Shown: positions 1 to 8,354 of the stretch, piece after piece
How the letters are laid out: every line of letters starts with the position of its first letter
Numbering within the stretch: the stretch's first letter is position 1
Source: Sporosarcina sp. ACRSL
GTDB taxonomy: Bacteria; Bacillota; Bacilli; Bacillales_A; Planococcaceae
Length of the DNA: 64,000 bases
NCBI RefSeq assembly: GCF_022346605.1
Contig: NZ_JAKRNT010000007.1
Coordinates: 124,001-188,000, forward strand
Direction of reading: 5' to 3'
Made by a program: the position numbers and the translations under genes
The notes under the pieces: generated by a model
Databases searched by the model: none
What the model saw: only the letters and a program-made list of their open reading frames with translations
Told to the model about the DNA's origin: nothing

Positions 1-645
1 ATCCTTTATGAAATATGGGGTTATTTGAAGGTCATCAATATTCTACGGGATGAACACGGCTTCACGATGAGGAGAAACTGGCTTCAAATCGATCAAAACA
101 CATTAGATCAGGTGATCGTTCCTGGTCAAAATGAAGTGGATTATGTAGAGCTTGTCCGTGATAACTATAAAATCCGTATCTTCTATGATGAACTGCTTCC
201 GAAAAGAAGGGAACAGCTATCACCATTGGTAACGATGCGCACCTTGGATAATAACCGGCCGGACTGTCGAATTGATGTGTGGGTCGAGGAGAAGTATAAG
301 GGTTCACTCATTATTGATTTTAAATACCGGAAGCGCGAATACTTATGGAACGACGCGGACTTAGAAGAGGGAAGACAGATTCCGAAGGTCATGAGGCAGC
401 TTGCGAATTATTCAAACGGAATGAGTTCCTACACGACAAAATTGAACGGCGTGAGGAATCAACTCATTGATGCAAAACCGGTAACAGAGGTGTGGGCGGT
501 TTATCCAATCAAATGGGAAGAAACCAATCCGGATTATAAACTAAATGAGTATGATGTCCGATTGATTGATCTGAGTCCTGGTACGGAGAATACGTATTTC
601 AGTGCCATGTTGGAAGAAGCGATTGATGAAATCATTGATAGGTAA
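1..645 (+). CDS. C-terminal part of a DUF2357-type PD-(D/E)XK nuclease protein (cut by window edge)
   Basis: The reading frame is open to base 1; codons before the TTG at 25 read I-L-Y-E-I-W-G-Y, the conserved 'YEIW' start of the nuclease domain in DUF2357 (McrC-like) proteins, so the gene begins outside the window. The visible part of about 214 residues carries a PD-(D/E)XK core: an Asp in 'CRIDVWVEE' followed by 'LIIDFKYRK', giving the D...DxK catalytic pattern. Members of this family occur in McrBC-like restriction systems and next to ATPases or methyltransferases, so a McrB-type GTPase could lie further left; that is inference. It ends just before a SAM riboswitch and is not part of the operon that follows. 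Confidence 0.7.
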   Translation: MLYEIWGYLKVINILRDEHGFTMRRNWLQIDQNTLDQVIVPGQNEVDYVELVRDNYKIRIFYDELLPKRREQLSPLVTMRTLDNNRPDCRIDVWVEEKYKGSLIIDFKYRKREYLWNDADLEEGRQIPKVMRQLANYSNGMSSYTTKLNGVRNQLIDAKPVTEVWAVYPIKWEETNPDYKLNEYDVRLIDLSPGTENTYFSAMLEEAIDEIIDR

Positions 646-689
646 AATAAAACCATCTGTGCTATACTAATAGTCAACTGAACATAAAC

Positions 690-797
690 TCTTTTCTTAT
701 TAAGAGAGATGGAGGGAATTGGCCCGACGAAGTCTCAGCAACCTGCCTGATGGTAAGGTGCTACATCCAACAGGGAAACCTGAACGATGAGAAGAAA
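690..797 (+). promoter_or_regulatory. SAM-I riboswitch (S box) aptamer
   Basis: The classic S-box core is present: 'AGAGAGATGGAGGGA', 'GGCCCGACGAAG', 'CAGCAACC', 'GGTAAGGTGCTA' and a closing 'GATGAGAAG'. Helix P1 forms between 694-701 and 786-793. The 3' strand of P1 (GAGAAG, 789-794) can pair instead with CTTCTC at 814-819, the 5' arm of the terminator that follows, giving an antiterminator. The element should therefore stop transcription when S-adenosylmethionine is abundant. The controlled gene is the small coding sequence at 868-1146, not a recognisable methionine gene. Confidence 0.95.
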
Positions 798-808
798 TTT
801 TTGCACGC

Positions 809-840
809 AAACTCTTCTCTTAATCGGGAAGAGTTTTTGT
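809..840 (+). terminator. Riboswitch-controlled intrinsic terminator
   Basis: Stem AAACTCTTC (809-817) pairs with GAAGAGTTT (828-836), followed by a T-rich run. It is mutually exclusive with the SAM-I antiterminator. Confidence 0.9.
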
Positions 841-867
841 TTGGGAAAAAATTCAGGAGTGATGAAA

Positions 868-1146
868 ATGACGAGATTACAAGAACTTTATCGACAGCTT
901 GAAGAAGTGATGGATCGACAGCCGACAGGATCGGCTAGTGCGACGCTGCGGCATCATCAAGTGGCGGATCTGCGACGGGAAATCGATTATTATGAACTGG
1001 GAGATATGATTCCACGAGCATATATTCAGCAAGAAGTTGCTGAAATCAATGCCCTCCAAGAAGAAATCGACAGGTTGTCGGCTTTGCAAGCGGAAAAGAA
1101 GCGCAACCTCATGAATACTGTTTTTGGCGAACACGTAAAGTTATAA
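868..1146 (+). CDS. Small coiled-coil protein under SAM riboswitch control, unknown function
   Basis: A 92-residue, highly charged, helical protein with no cysteines and no membrane segment. Residues about 45-85 show heptad-like leucine/isoleucine spacing ('EINALQEEIDRLSALQAEK'), suggesting a coiled coil. The ATG at 868 is chosen because AGGAG (855-859) lies 8 bases upstream; the earlier in-frame ATG at 862 is only 2 bases from it, and the ATG at 787 lies inside the riboswitch. A perfect hairpin terminator follows, so this is a single-gene SAM-regulated transcript. I do not recognise the family. The regulation suggests a link to methionine, SAM or sulfur metabolism, but nothing in the protein shows it. 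Confidence 0.75.
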   Translation: MTRLQELYRQLEEVMDRQPTGSASATLRHHQVADLRREIDYYELGDMIPRAYIQQEVAEINALQEEIDRLSALQAEKKRNLMNTVFGEHVKL

Positions 1147-1153
1147 TGAAGTG

Positions 1154-1183
1154 AAGAGCGTCCAGATCTGGACGCTTCTTTTC
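1154..1183 (+). terminator. Intrinsic terminator after the SAM-regulated gene
   Basis: Perfect 18-base palindrome GCGTCCAGATCTGGACGC at 1158-1175, followed by TTCTTTT. It can also serve the other strand. Confidence 0.85.
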
Positions 1184-1186
1184 AGT

Positions 1187-1396
1187 TCAGTCATCTTCTA
1201 CTTCCACTAAAAAGATCCGTTCCTCGAAACCACCGCGTTTAGCTGCTTTCTCCGCACGCACAGCTTCCAGTTCTCCCACCGTCACCCCGTGAAACTTCGC
1301 TGCTGCGTGAATCAACTCCAGCAAATCGGCCAGTTCCTCAAAGACATCATCTGATGTGGATCCCTCCCTAATGCACAAATACCTCATGTATCTTCA
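1187..1396 (-). pseudogene. Truncated copy of MazG-like NTP pyrophosphatase (3' half only)
   Basis: The last ~50 codons match, residue for residue over 'EELADLLELIHAAAKFHGV' and onward to the stop, the intact gene at 10475-10801. DNA over 1184-1356 is about 95% identical to 10474-10648 by eye. Upstream of that, similarity decays with small indels (EGSTSDD versus EGALTSDD), a remnant of the CTCATG-ATCTTC block remains near 1382-1394, and the N-terminal half is missing. It therefore cannot encode the full helical domain. The two copies are direct repeats bracketing the catabolic operon at 1512-10393. Confidence 0.85.
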
Positions 1397-1446
1397 AAAG
1401 TTATTCGAAAAGTATTTTCTATCAATCTATTTACTTTAATCAAACT

Positions 1447-1491
1447 ATTTGGTAAATTGATTCTAACGGGATATTGGATACAATTCCAAAT
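1447..1491 (+). promoter_or_regulatory. Candidate sigma-A promoter and operator of the catabolic operon
   Basis: TTGATT (1457-1462) and TACAAT (1479-1484) are separated by 16 bases. An imperfect inverted repeat, ATTTGGTAAATTG (1447-1459) against CAATTCCAAAT (1481-1491), overlaps both boxes and could bind a regulator. No regulator gene is adjacent to the operon. The call is by pattern only. Confidence 0.5.
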
Positions 1492-1511
1492 AGAATAAAG
1501 GAGGGGAAAAT

Positions 1512-2609
1512 ATGTGTGATGGAAAAAAGGGATTAGTTGCTGAGATGACTGAGCCAATGAAATTAGAATTTAAAGAGTATCCGATTGTTGAACCGACGCC
1601 CGGGGGTGTGATTGTTAAGGTTTTACAGACGAATATTTGCGGTTCCGAGCTTCATATTTGGAAAGGGCTTCATCCGGTTATCCGCAGCGGGGCTCTTGGT
1701 CACGAAATGATAGGAGAAATTTTCGCATTAGGTGAGGGGGTTACAGAAGATTTTGCTGGTCAACCTATTAAAGTTGGAGACCGAGTTGTAAGCGCTTACT
1801 TCTTGACTTGTCGAAAATGTAAACCTTGCCAAGAAGGTCAGTTCAACCTATGTGAGAATGCGTATAAGTTCTGGAGATTGCCAACAGAACAAGCACCGCA
1901 TTTCCACGGTACATTTGGAACGCACTATTATATTCATCCGGATCAATATTTTTATAAAGTACCAGATGAGATTCGAAACAATGTTGCGGCTAGTGCGAAT
2001 TGCGCATTATCTCAAGTCTATTTTGGTCTTGAAACAGGACAAGTTAAGGCTGGTGAAACAATCTTGGTTCAAGGTGCAGGCGGGCTTGGATTGAATGCCA
2101 TAGCCGTTGCGAAGGAAAAGAATTTAAGAGTGATTGCAGTGGATGCTGTCGACAGCCGTCTTGAACAGGCAAAACAATTCGGTGCGGATGAGGTGATTAG
2201 TTTTACGGACTATCCGACTTTAGAAGCCCGGGTAGAAAGAGTTCATGAGCTGACCGACGGAGCAGGAGTCGATGTCGCCATGGAGGTCACAGGTGTACCC
2301 GCTGCCTTTAGTGAAGGGGTTCATCATATTCGAGTTGGTGGCAGATATATTGCCATCGGAAATATATCGCCCGGTCAAACAGTAGCCTTTGATCCCGGGC
2401 TTTTAACGCGTAAAGCAATTACCATCTATCCTGTTTTACGCTATCACCCGTGGTACTTAAAGAAATCTCTTGATTTTTTAGCTAGGAATATAGATCGCTA
2501 TCCTTTTGAGACACTGTTAGACGCTGAATTTAAGTTGGAGGATATTAAAGGCGCTTTAGATAAATCAGCTAGCAGAGAGGTTACAAGAGCGACAATTGTT
2601 CTTGTTTAA
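1512..2609 (+). CDS. Zinc-dependent alcohol dehydrogenase (MDR family)
   Basis: Predicted cytosolic NAD(P)-dependent oxidoreductase of 365 residues, normal for the medium-chain family. The catalytic-zinc region is visible (C43 in 'NICGSELH', H64-E65 in 'GALGHE'), as is the structural-zinc lobe with C100, C103, C106 and C114. The Rossmann motif 'GAGGLGLNA' lies near residue 190. The start has GGAGGGG just upstream. It is the first gene of the operon, followed by a lactonase-like hydrolase, an aldehyde dehydrogenase and a second alcohol dehydrogenase, so it probably oxidises an alcohol or hydroxy acid intermediate; the substrate cannot be read from sequence. Confidence 0.9.
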   Translation: MCDGKKGLVAEMTEPMKLEFKEYPIVEPTPGGVIVKVLQTNICGSELHIWKGLHPVIRSGALGHEMIGEIFALGEGVTEDFAGQPIKVGDRVVSAYFLTCRKCKPCQEGQFNLCENAYKFWRLPTEQAPHFHGTFGTHYYIHPDQYFYKVPDEIRNNVAASANCALSQVYFGLETGQVKAGETILVQGAGGLGLNAIAVAKEKNLRVIAVDAVDSRLEQAKQFGADEVISFTDYPTLEARVERVHELTDGAGVDVAMEVTGVPAAFSEGVHHIRVGGRYIAIGNISPGQTVAFDPGLLTRKAITIYPVLRYHPWYLKKSLDFLARNIDRYPFETLLDAEFKLEDIKGALDKSASREVTRATIVLV

Positions 2610-2674
2610 AATGAAAGTTTATGAACTCGTGATTTGTCTTTCAATATTCGTAAATAGGAGAGGGAGGAAAACCA

Positions 2675-3511
2675 ATGTGTAATTCGAAAAAGGTGTATGT
2701 ATTAGATACTGGGACGATGAAGATGGACAAGAACTATATGATCGCCATGCATAATCCGGCAAGTGTTGATAATCCAAACCCGCCAGCAGAGTTTGTCGAG
2801 TTTCCAGTATATGCAGTGTTAATCGATCATCCTGACGGAAAAATCCTTTTTGATACTGGTTGTAACCCTGATGGAATGGGAGAGGAAGGAAGATGGCCTC
2901 AAGGAGTACAAACACTTTTCCCTGCATTCCAGAGTGAAGAATGCTATTTAATCAACCGTTTGGAACAACTAAAAGTTCGACCTGAGGATATTAAATATGT
3001 TGTCGCATCTCACCTGCATTTAGATCATGCGGGATGTCTGGAACTATTTACGAATGCTGAAATTATTGTACATGACTCGGAATTGTCAAATGTCATGAAG
3101 ACGTTTGCTTTAACTCGTGATATGGGTGCATATATTTGGGGCGATGTAATGGCATGGATTAAAAAGGAGCTTCGCTGGCGCACGATTAAACCACATGAAA
3201 AAGAAGTGCCGCTAGTAGATGGCATAAAAATTATTAATTTTGGGCCAGGACACGCATATGGCATGCTAGGTCTTCACGTAGAATTACCGGGCCATGGAAA
3301 TGTCTTGCTTGCATCAGATGCATTATATACTGCCGAAAGTTATGGTCCTCCAATAAAACCGCCTGGTATCCTTTATGACTCTGTCGGCTATAACGCCACC
3401 GTAGAAAGAATTCGAAAGTTTGCAAATGAAAACAACTCAGAAATTTGGTTTGGCCACGATGCAAATCAATTCAAGTCCTTTATAAAATCGACTGAAGGTT
3501 ATTACGAATAA
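2675..3511 (+). CDS. Metallo-beta-lactamase-fold lactonase (AttM/AhlD-like N-acyl homoserine lactonase family)
   Basis: A 278-residue dinuclear-zinc hydrolase. The signature 'HLHLDHAG' (H113, H115, D117, H118) is followed by further ligands in 'GPGHAYG', 'LLASDALY' and 'FGHDANQF'. This arrangement and length match the quorum-quenching/gamma-lactone lactonase group (AttM/BlcC, AhlD) better than glyoxalase II. No signal peptide is visible. Its neighbours are alcohol and aldehyde dehydrogenases, as in the Agrobacterium blc operon, where BlcC opens gamma-butyrolactone. A role in ring-opening a lactone substrate is therefore the best guess; homoserine-lactone quenching remains an alternative. Confidence 0.8.
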   Translation: MCNSKKVYVLDTGTMKMDKNYMIAMHNPASVDNPNPPAEFVEFPVYAVLIDHPDGKILFDTGCNPDGMGEEGRWPQGVQTLFPAFQSEECYLINRLEQLKVRPEDIKYVVASHLHLDHAGCLELFTNAEIIVHDSELSNVMKTFALTRDMGAYIWGDVMAWIKKELRWRTIKPHEKEVPLVDGIKIINFGPGHAYGMLGLHVELPGHGNVLLASDALYTAESYGPPIKPPGILYDSVGYNATVERIRKFANENNSEIWFGHDANQFKSFIKSTEGYYE

Positions 3512-3525
3512 GTAATCATATACAG

Positions 3526-3553
3526 ACACCCTAAAACTAACTTTTAGGGTGTT
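3526..3553 (+). terminator. Hairpin between lactonase and aldehyde dehydrogenase genes
   Basis: Stem ACACCCTAAAA / TTTTAGGGTGT with a 5-base loop, followed by TGTTGTACC rather than a clean T-run. It may be a partial terminator or an RNA processing/stability element that sets different expression of the two halves of the operon. Confidence 0.6.
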
Positions 3554-3579
3554 GTACCTTATAGAAAGGCGGGGAGATA

Positions 3580-5013
3580 TTGAAACAGATTGGAAGCATA
3601 ATTGCAGGGGAACACAGGGTAAATGAGTCTGCGGAGAAAATCGAAGTAAGAAATCCGTACAACCAAGAATTGCTTTCAACAATTCACAGTTCTTCATTGG
3701 AAGATCTGGAAGCTGCCATTGATAATGCACATGACGTATATATGGAGACAATGCGGTCTATGCCTGCACATCAACGTAGTAAAATTCTGCAGACCGCTGC
3801 CCGATTGTTAGAGGAGCGCAACGAACAATTTGCGAAGACGATTAGCGAGGAGGCCGGCAAACCGATTGTAGAAGCCAGAGGGGAAGTTACTCGGGCACTT
3901 CAAGTATTGCAGCTAGCCAGCGGGGAAGCGAAAAATCTGAATGGCGAGCAAATCGCTATGGATAGCGCAATTGGCGGGGAAAAACAGCTTGGCATCGTGA
4001 AACGGATTCCGCTTGGAGTCGTAGCAGCGATTACACCTTTTAACTTCCCTCTTAACTTAGCGTTACATAAGATTGCACCCGCTATTGCGATTGGAAACAC
4101 AGTTGTACTGAAGCCAGCTGAAAAAACACCAATCTCATCTGTGCTTCTGCATGACCTTCTATTGGACGCGGGTCTTCCGCCAGGGGCAGTTAATATCGTT
4201 AACGGATATGGGATTGACTTAGTCAAACCCCTTGTAACACACCCGAAAGTGAAGAAAGTTACATTTACTGGCAGTGATAAAGTTGGATGGCATGTGAAAG
4301 ATCTTGCGAAAGAAAAACCGGTGACATTAGAACTTGGATCGAACGCACCGAATATTATTTTTAACGATGCAAACTTGGAAAATGCAGCGGCGGCGATTAC
4401 GATGGGTGGATTTACGTTCGCTGGACAGGCTTGTGTATCCGCACAGCGTGTATTCGTTCATAAAGAAATTTACGAAGAGTTCGTATCGCTGTTAACGGAA
4501 AAAATTGAATCGTTAAAGATAGGTGATCCTGCCGATGAAACGACCCAGCTTGGACCAATGATTACGGAAGACGCTGCTACCCGTGCGGAAAATTGGATTC
4601 AAGAGGCAGTTCGTCAAGGTGCGACACTTCGTACAGGCGGTGAACGTAACGGCCCTTTCCTTGTACCGGCTATTCTGGAAAATGTTAAGCCGAATATGAA
4701 TGTCGTCTGCATGGAAGTTTTTGCTCCAATGATTGCTATTATTCCGTTTGAGGATGAACAACGGGCGATCGAAGAAGCGAACGAGTCAGAATACGGCCTT
4801 CAAGCGGGTGTGTTTACAAATGATATTAATCGTGCTTTCCGAATTGCTGACCAGTTAGAAATGGGCGGGGTTTGGATAAATGAGGTTTCTGTTCGAAGAT
4901 ATGACCATTTCCCATACGGGGGTGTTAAACAAAGCGGAATTGGGAAAGAGGGCGTACGTTATGCCATTGAAGGTATGTCCGATTTGAAATTTATAGGTGT
5001 AAAACTATTATAA
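3580..5013 (+). CDS. NAD(P)-dependent aldehyde dehydrogenase
   Basis: A 477-residue cytosolic aldehyde dehydrogenase that converts an aldehyde or semialdehyde to the acid. 'ITPFNFPLNL' and 'KPAEKTP' mark the cofactor site, E251 in 'LELGSNAP' is the general base and C285 in 'GQACVSAQR' is the nucleophile. The C-terminal 'PYGGVKQSGIGKEG' is typical. It resembles the lactaldehyde/succinate-semialdehyde group. It starts with TTG after a GGCGGGGAG Shine-Dalgarno. The next gene starts 13 bases after its stop, so the two are translated together. In the proposed pathway it makes the final carboxylate. Confidence 0.92.
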   Translation: MKQIGSIIAGEHRVNESAEKIEVRNPYNQELLSTIHSSSLEDLEAAIDNAHDVYMETMRSMPAHQRSKILQTAARLLEERNEQFAKTISEEAGKPIVEARGEVTRALQVLQLASGEAKNLNGEQIAMDSAIGGEKQLGIVKRIPLGVVAAITPFNFPLNLALHKIAPAIAIGNTVVLKPAEKTPISSVLLHDLLLDAGLPPGAVNIVNGYGIDLVKPLVTHPKVKKVTFTGSDKVGWHVKDLAKEKPVTLELGSNAPNIIFNDANLENAAAAITMGGFTFAGQACVSAQRVFVHKEIYEEFVSLLTEKIESLKIGDPADETTQLGPMITEDAATRAENWIQEAVRQGATLRTGGERNGPFLVPAILENVKPNMNVVCMEVFAPMIAIIPFEDEQRAIEEANESEYGLQAGVFTNDINRAFRIADQLEMGGVWINEVSVRRYDHFPYGGVKQSGIGKEGVRYAIEGMSDLKFIGVKLL

Positions 5014-5026
5014 AGGCGGGGGTACT

Positions 5027-6157
5027 TTGAAGATACGTTCAGCAATTTTACGTTCGGATGGTGTTAGTCAGCCATATGCACATAGTAAGCCAATTCACAT
5101 TGAAGAAATCGAGTTAGACCCGCCTCAAGCGGGAGAAGTATTAATAAAGATTAAGGCCGCAAGCCTTTGTCACTCTGATTTGTCTGTAATTAATGGCAGC
5201 CGGCCAAGGCCTTTACCAATGGCATTAGGGCATGAAGCTTCAGGGATCGTCGAAGAGGTTGGTGAAGGGGTTGTAAACTTCAAAAAAGGTGACAAGGTCA
5301 TCTGTGTATTCGTCCCAAGTTGTGGTCATTGTGTCCCGTGTGCAGAGGGGAGACCTGCTTTATGTGAGCCTGGTGCTAAAGCGAATGGGGATGGAACATT
5401 AATAGGCGGTGGCGTTCGTCTGCATACCGGGAAAGAACAGATTGGCCATCATGTTGGAGTTTCCGCCTTTTCAGAGTTTGCTGTCGTTTCTCAGAACTCT
5501 CTCGTAAAAGTTGACGAGGATCTGCCGTTTGAGAAGTTAGCGTTATTTGGATGTGCTGTTATTACAGGCGTTGGTGCAGTCGTCAATACAGCAAAAGTTC
5601 AATTAGGTTCTACAGTTGCGGTGGTCGGCCTTGGCGGTATTGGTTTAAGTGCTTTGCTTGGTGCCATTGCTGCCGGAGCAAGAGAAGTGATTGCAATCGA
5701 TATTAATGAGAAAAAGTTGCAACAGGCAAAGGAATTTGGGGCTACCGCTGTTTTTAACTCAAAAGATTCGGATGTTGTGGAACAGGTACGCAACTATACA
5801 GGCGGAGGAGTGGAATACGCTTTTGAAACAGCCGGAGTCGTCCCTGCGATGGATGTTGCTTATGCGATAACGAAACGGGGTGGGGTCACAACGACCACAG
5901 GGCTTCCGCATCCAGAAGCTAAATTTGCATTTCCTCAAGTGACCTTGACAGCGGAAGAAAAAACAATCAAGGGTTCCTATGTTGGAAGTTGTGTACCGCT
6001 GCGTGATATACCGAATTACATTACGATGATGAAATCCGGAAAACTGCCAGTTGACCGCTTGCTTTCGAATATTATTACTTTGGACGAGATTAACGAAGGT
6101 TTCGATTTACTTGCGACCGGCGATAATTCCAGAATCATCATTAAAATGGGCGACTAA
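5027..6157 (+). CDS. Zinc-dependent alcohol dehydrogenase (class III-like MDR)
   Basis: A 376-residue zinc alcohol dehydrogenase. C48 ('SLCHSD'), H69-E70 ('LGHEASG'), the structural-zinc cysteines C99, C102, C105 and C113, and the Rossmann motif 'VVGLGGIGLSA' are all present. The longer form with 'TTTTGLPHPEAKF' resembles the AdhC/BlcB-type enzymes that oxidise hydroxy acids to semialdehydes. TTG start behind GGCGGGGG. It is only about 25-30% similar by eye to the dehydrogenase at 1512, so the operon holds two different alcohol dehydrogenases rather than a recent duplicate. Confidence 0.92.
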   Translation: MKIRSAILRSDGVSQPYAHSKPIHIEEIELDPPQAGEVLIKIKAASLCHSDLSVINGSRPRPLPMALGHEASGIVEEVGEGVVNFKKGDKVICVFVPSCGHCVPCAEGRPALCEPGAKANGDGTLIGGGVRLHTGKEQIGHHVGVSAFSEFAVVSQNSLVKVDEDLPFEKLALFGCAVITGVGAVVNTAKVQLGSTVAVVGLGGIGLSALLGAIAAGAREVIAIDINEKKLQQAKEFGATAVFNSKDSDVVEQVRNYTGGGVEYAFETAGVVPAMDVAYAITKRGGVTTTTGLPHPEAKFAFPQVTLTAEEKTIKGSYVGSCVPLRDIPNYITMMKSGKLPVDRLLSNIITLDEINEGFDLLATGDNSRIIIKMGD

Positions 6158-6158
6158 C

Positions 6159-6302
6159 ATGGATGGGAATATTTCCGGCAGTCAACGGAAGTTGCACATC
6201 CGTGATATGCCGGGAGCATTCCATATTATATTTCCAGATAAGAATGTAATTGAATTAGCACGAGAAAGAATTATGTATTGGGGTGTTAAGCCCTTCTTTT
6301 AA
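6159..6302 (+). CDS. Possible 47-aa small protein
   Basis: An open frame starts with ATG one base after the stop of the dehydrogenase and encodes 47 residues ending 'YWGVKPFF'. There is no clear Shine-Dalgarno, so it would depend on translational coupling. It shows no membrane segment and no family I recognise. It could be a real small gene or the remnant of a longer one; it fills the only gap between the dehydrogenase and amidohydrolase genes. Confidence 0.35.
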   Translation: MDGNISGSQRKLHIRDMPGAFHIIFPDKNVIELARERIMYWGVKPFF

Positions 6303-6334
6303 AATAACAACTATACAGTGAGAGGAGTCATACT

Positions 6335-7597
6335 ATGCTACTTCACAATGAGAGAAGTCATACAATGCTAGAAAAAATGTTTACTAGGTTAGATGAAATT
6401 TATCCTGAGCTCGTAGAGTTCAGAAGAGACCTCCATATGTATCCAGAGCTTTCACACACAGAAATAAACACTCCTAAGAAGGTAGCTGAGTTCTTAGAAT
6501 CCCTAGGAATCGATGTTAAGACAGGTGTTGGAGGCCGTGGTGTCGTTGGGACATTAAGAGGGGACAAGCCTGGAAAAACGGTGGCACTAAGAGCAGATTT
6601 TGATGCCCTTCCTATTCAAGAAGAGAATGATCTCGAATATAAGTCTAGAATTCCGGGTGTCATGCATGCTTGTGGCCATGATTTACATACCGCTGCCTTG
6701 CTTGGCGTTGCTAAGGTACTAAGTGAAAACAAAGATAAGCTCACTGGTTCAGTCGTCTTTATTCATCAATTCGCTGAGGAGGTTATTCCCGGTGGAGCAA
6801 AGCCGATGATTGAAGACGGCTGTCTTGATGGAGTAGATGTCATATATGGCGCACACGTTAGTTCCATGGATCCACTCGGTGTGATCGGTTTTAAAGAAGG
6901 TGCAGCAATGGCGGCAGGAGACACGTTTGAAATTGAGATTTACGGTAAAGGGGGACATGCAGCTACGCCTCACTTAACTGTTGATCCGCTTATTACCGGT
7001 GCACAAGTTCTCTTAAACTTACAACATATTGTCAGTCGCCAAGTAAATCCCATGAGACCAGCTGTCGTAACAGTTGCAACATTTGAAGGCGGTGACAGTT
7101 TTAACGTCATCCCGGATTCGGCACGGATTAAAGGAACTGTACGTACGTTTGATGATGATGTTCGTGACAAGATTGAAGCATCTATTGAAAAGATTGTCGT
7201 TTCAACGTGTGAAGCTGTTGGTGCAAGAGCCGACTTTAGATATGTTCGTGGTTATCCTGCTGTAGTCAATGACCCTTCAGAAACAAAACGCGTAGAAAGA
7301 GTTGCCAGAGATCTATTTGATCAGGAATTCATTAAACATATTCCAGCGCAAATGGGGATGGAAGACTTTGCTTACTATTTAAAGGAAGTACCTGGAACGT
7401 TCTTTTGGGTGGGCGGTGCGCTAGAAAGTGATGTCTATCCTCATCACCATCCCAAGTTTAATGTTGATGAAAGAGCAATGATAACTATCGGAAGGCTTTT
7501 CATTGCATCTGTATTTGATTATCTGTCGGAAGAAAAAATACTTGAGTTGCATAGTAGTTCAAATATGTATTCATACAACGTTGAAGGGGGAATTTAA
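6335..7597 (+). CDS. M20D family amidohydrolase (metallopeptidase-type)
   Basis: A 420-residue zinc hydrolase of the HipO/IAA-amino-acid hydrolase group, which splits N-acyl amino acids or similar amides. 'RRDLHMYPELS', 'ALRADFDALP', 'HACGHDLHTA' (C113, H115) and 'QFAEEVIPGG' are the family metal and catalytic motifs; 'GKGGHAATP' marks the dimerisation-domain insert. The first start (6335) has AGAGGAG at good spacing. Bases 6318-6368 carry a short imperfect tandem duplication (GAGAGRAGTCATACWATGCTA twice) that creates a second Shine-Dalgarno/ATG pair at 6365; that ATG matches the usual family N-terminus. Confidence 0.88.
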   Translation: MLLHNERSHTMLEKMFTRLDEIYPELVEFRRDLHMYPELSHTEINTPKKVAEFLESLGIDVKTGVGGRGVVGTLRGDKPGKTVALRADFDALPIQEENDLEYKSRIPGVMHACGHDLHTAALLGVAKVLSENKDKLTGSVVFIHQFAEEVIPGGAKPMIEDGCLDGVDVIYGAHVSSMDPLGVIGFKEGAAMAAGDTFEIEIYGKGGHAATPHLTVDPLITGAQVLLNLQHIVSRQVNPMRPAVVTVATFEGGDSFNVIPDSARIKGTVRTFDDDVRDKIEASIEKIVVSTCEAVGARADFRYVRGYPAVVNDPSETKRVERVARDLFDQEFIKHIPAQMGMEDFAYYLKEVPGTFFWVGGALESDVYPHHHPKFNVDERAMITIGRLFIASVFDYLSEEKILELHSSSNMYSYNVEGGI

Positions 7598-8311
7598 ATG
7601 CCGGAAAATGTAATGAATATGGCTAGCGGTACTATCGTGTGGATCGTCGCCTTTTTTGTAATGGGAGTCGTTATTTTTCAAGCACTTATGTTTATGCGCA
7701 TTGCTAAAAAAGCTGCCCCGGATGCAGGATTAACTCCTACAGAAGTGTCAAGAGCGATAAGGACAGGCTTTATTAGCTCACTTGGACCTTCATTTGGGAT
7801 TGCAATTGTTATCGTTTCGTTAATAGCACTCCTTGGTCCACCTATAACAATGATGCGAATCGGAATTATCGGATCTGCCGCAACAGAAACAGCCGCGGCT
7901 CATATTGGTGCGAAGGCCTTTGGCGTTGAGCTAGGGGGCGCTGGATTTAATGAAAAAGCGCTTGCAACTGTCGTTTGGACGATGTGTTTAGGTGGAATGG
8001 GCTGGCTCCTAGTCACATTTCTTTTCACAAAATCTCTTGGAAAAGCAGAGAAGGCAATCCGTACGAAAAACCCTAAAGCGGTAGCAAGTATTTCCTTAGC
8101 AGCCATGCTTGGTGCATTTGGATATTTAGCAAGCGAACAAATGCTAAAAGGATTGGGCTTTTTCTTTGCAGGAATTGCCTCTCTTGGAATAATGATTGTT
8201 TGCATGACAATTGCCGATAAGAAAAATATAGGTTGGCTAAGAGAATGGTCACTTGGAATTTCAATGGTTTGTGGAATGATTGTCGGAACTATAGTCATAA
8301 CCCTTACCTAG
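7598..8311 (+). CDS. DUF5058 family membrane protein (putative transporter subunit)
   Basis: 237 residues with about six hydrophobic segments and a conserved glycine/alanine-rich centre ('GSAATETAAAHIGAKAFG'). It matches what I recall of DUF5058, a membrane family usually beside M20 amidohydrolases. ATG starts directly after the stop of the amidohydrolase, with GAAGGGGG inside the previous gene, so it is tightly coupled. Together with the next membrane gene it probably forms a permease for the substrate or product of the neighbouring hydrolase. This is inferred from context. Confidence 0.7.
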   Translation: MPENVMNMASGTIVWIVAFFVMGVVIFQALMFMRIAKKAAPDAGLTPTEVSRAIRTGFISSLGPSFGIAIVIVSLIALLGPPITMMRIGIIGSAATETAAAHIGAKAFGVELGGAGFNEKALATVVWTMCLGGMGWLLVTFLFTKSLGKAEKAIRTKNPKAVASISLAAMLGAFGYLASEQMLKGLGFFFAGIASLGIMIVCMTIADKKNIGWLREWSLGISMVCGMIVGTIVITLT

Positions 8312-8354
8312 TTTTAAAGATGAGTAAACTTTGTATATTTAAGGAGGAATAATT

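Noticed and set aside
787-867. Longer start (ATG 787) for the SAM-regulated gene
   Set aside because: The ATG is inside the P1 helix of the riboswitch, the extension crosses the terminator, and a good ribosome-binding site fits the ATG at 868.
2675-3511. Dedicated quorum-quenching (AHL) lactonase
   Set aside because: The family includes AHL lactonases, but its place in a dehydrogenase operon fits a catabolic lactone better; no quorum-sensing gene is near.
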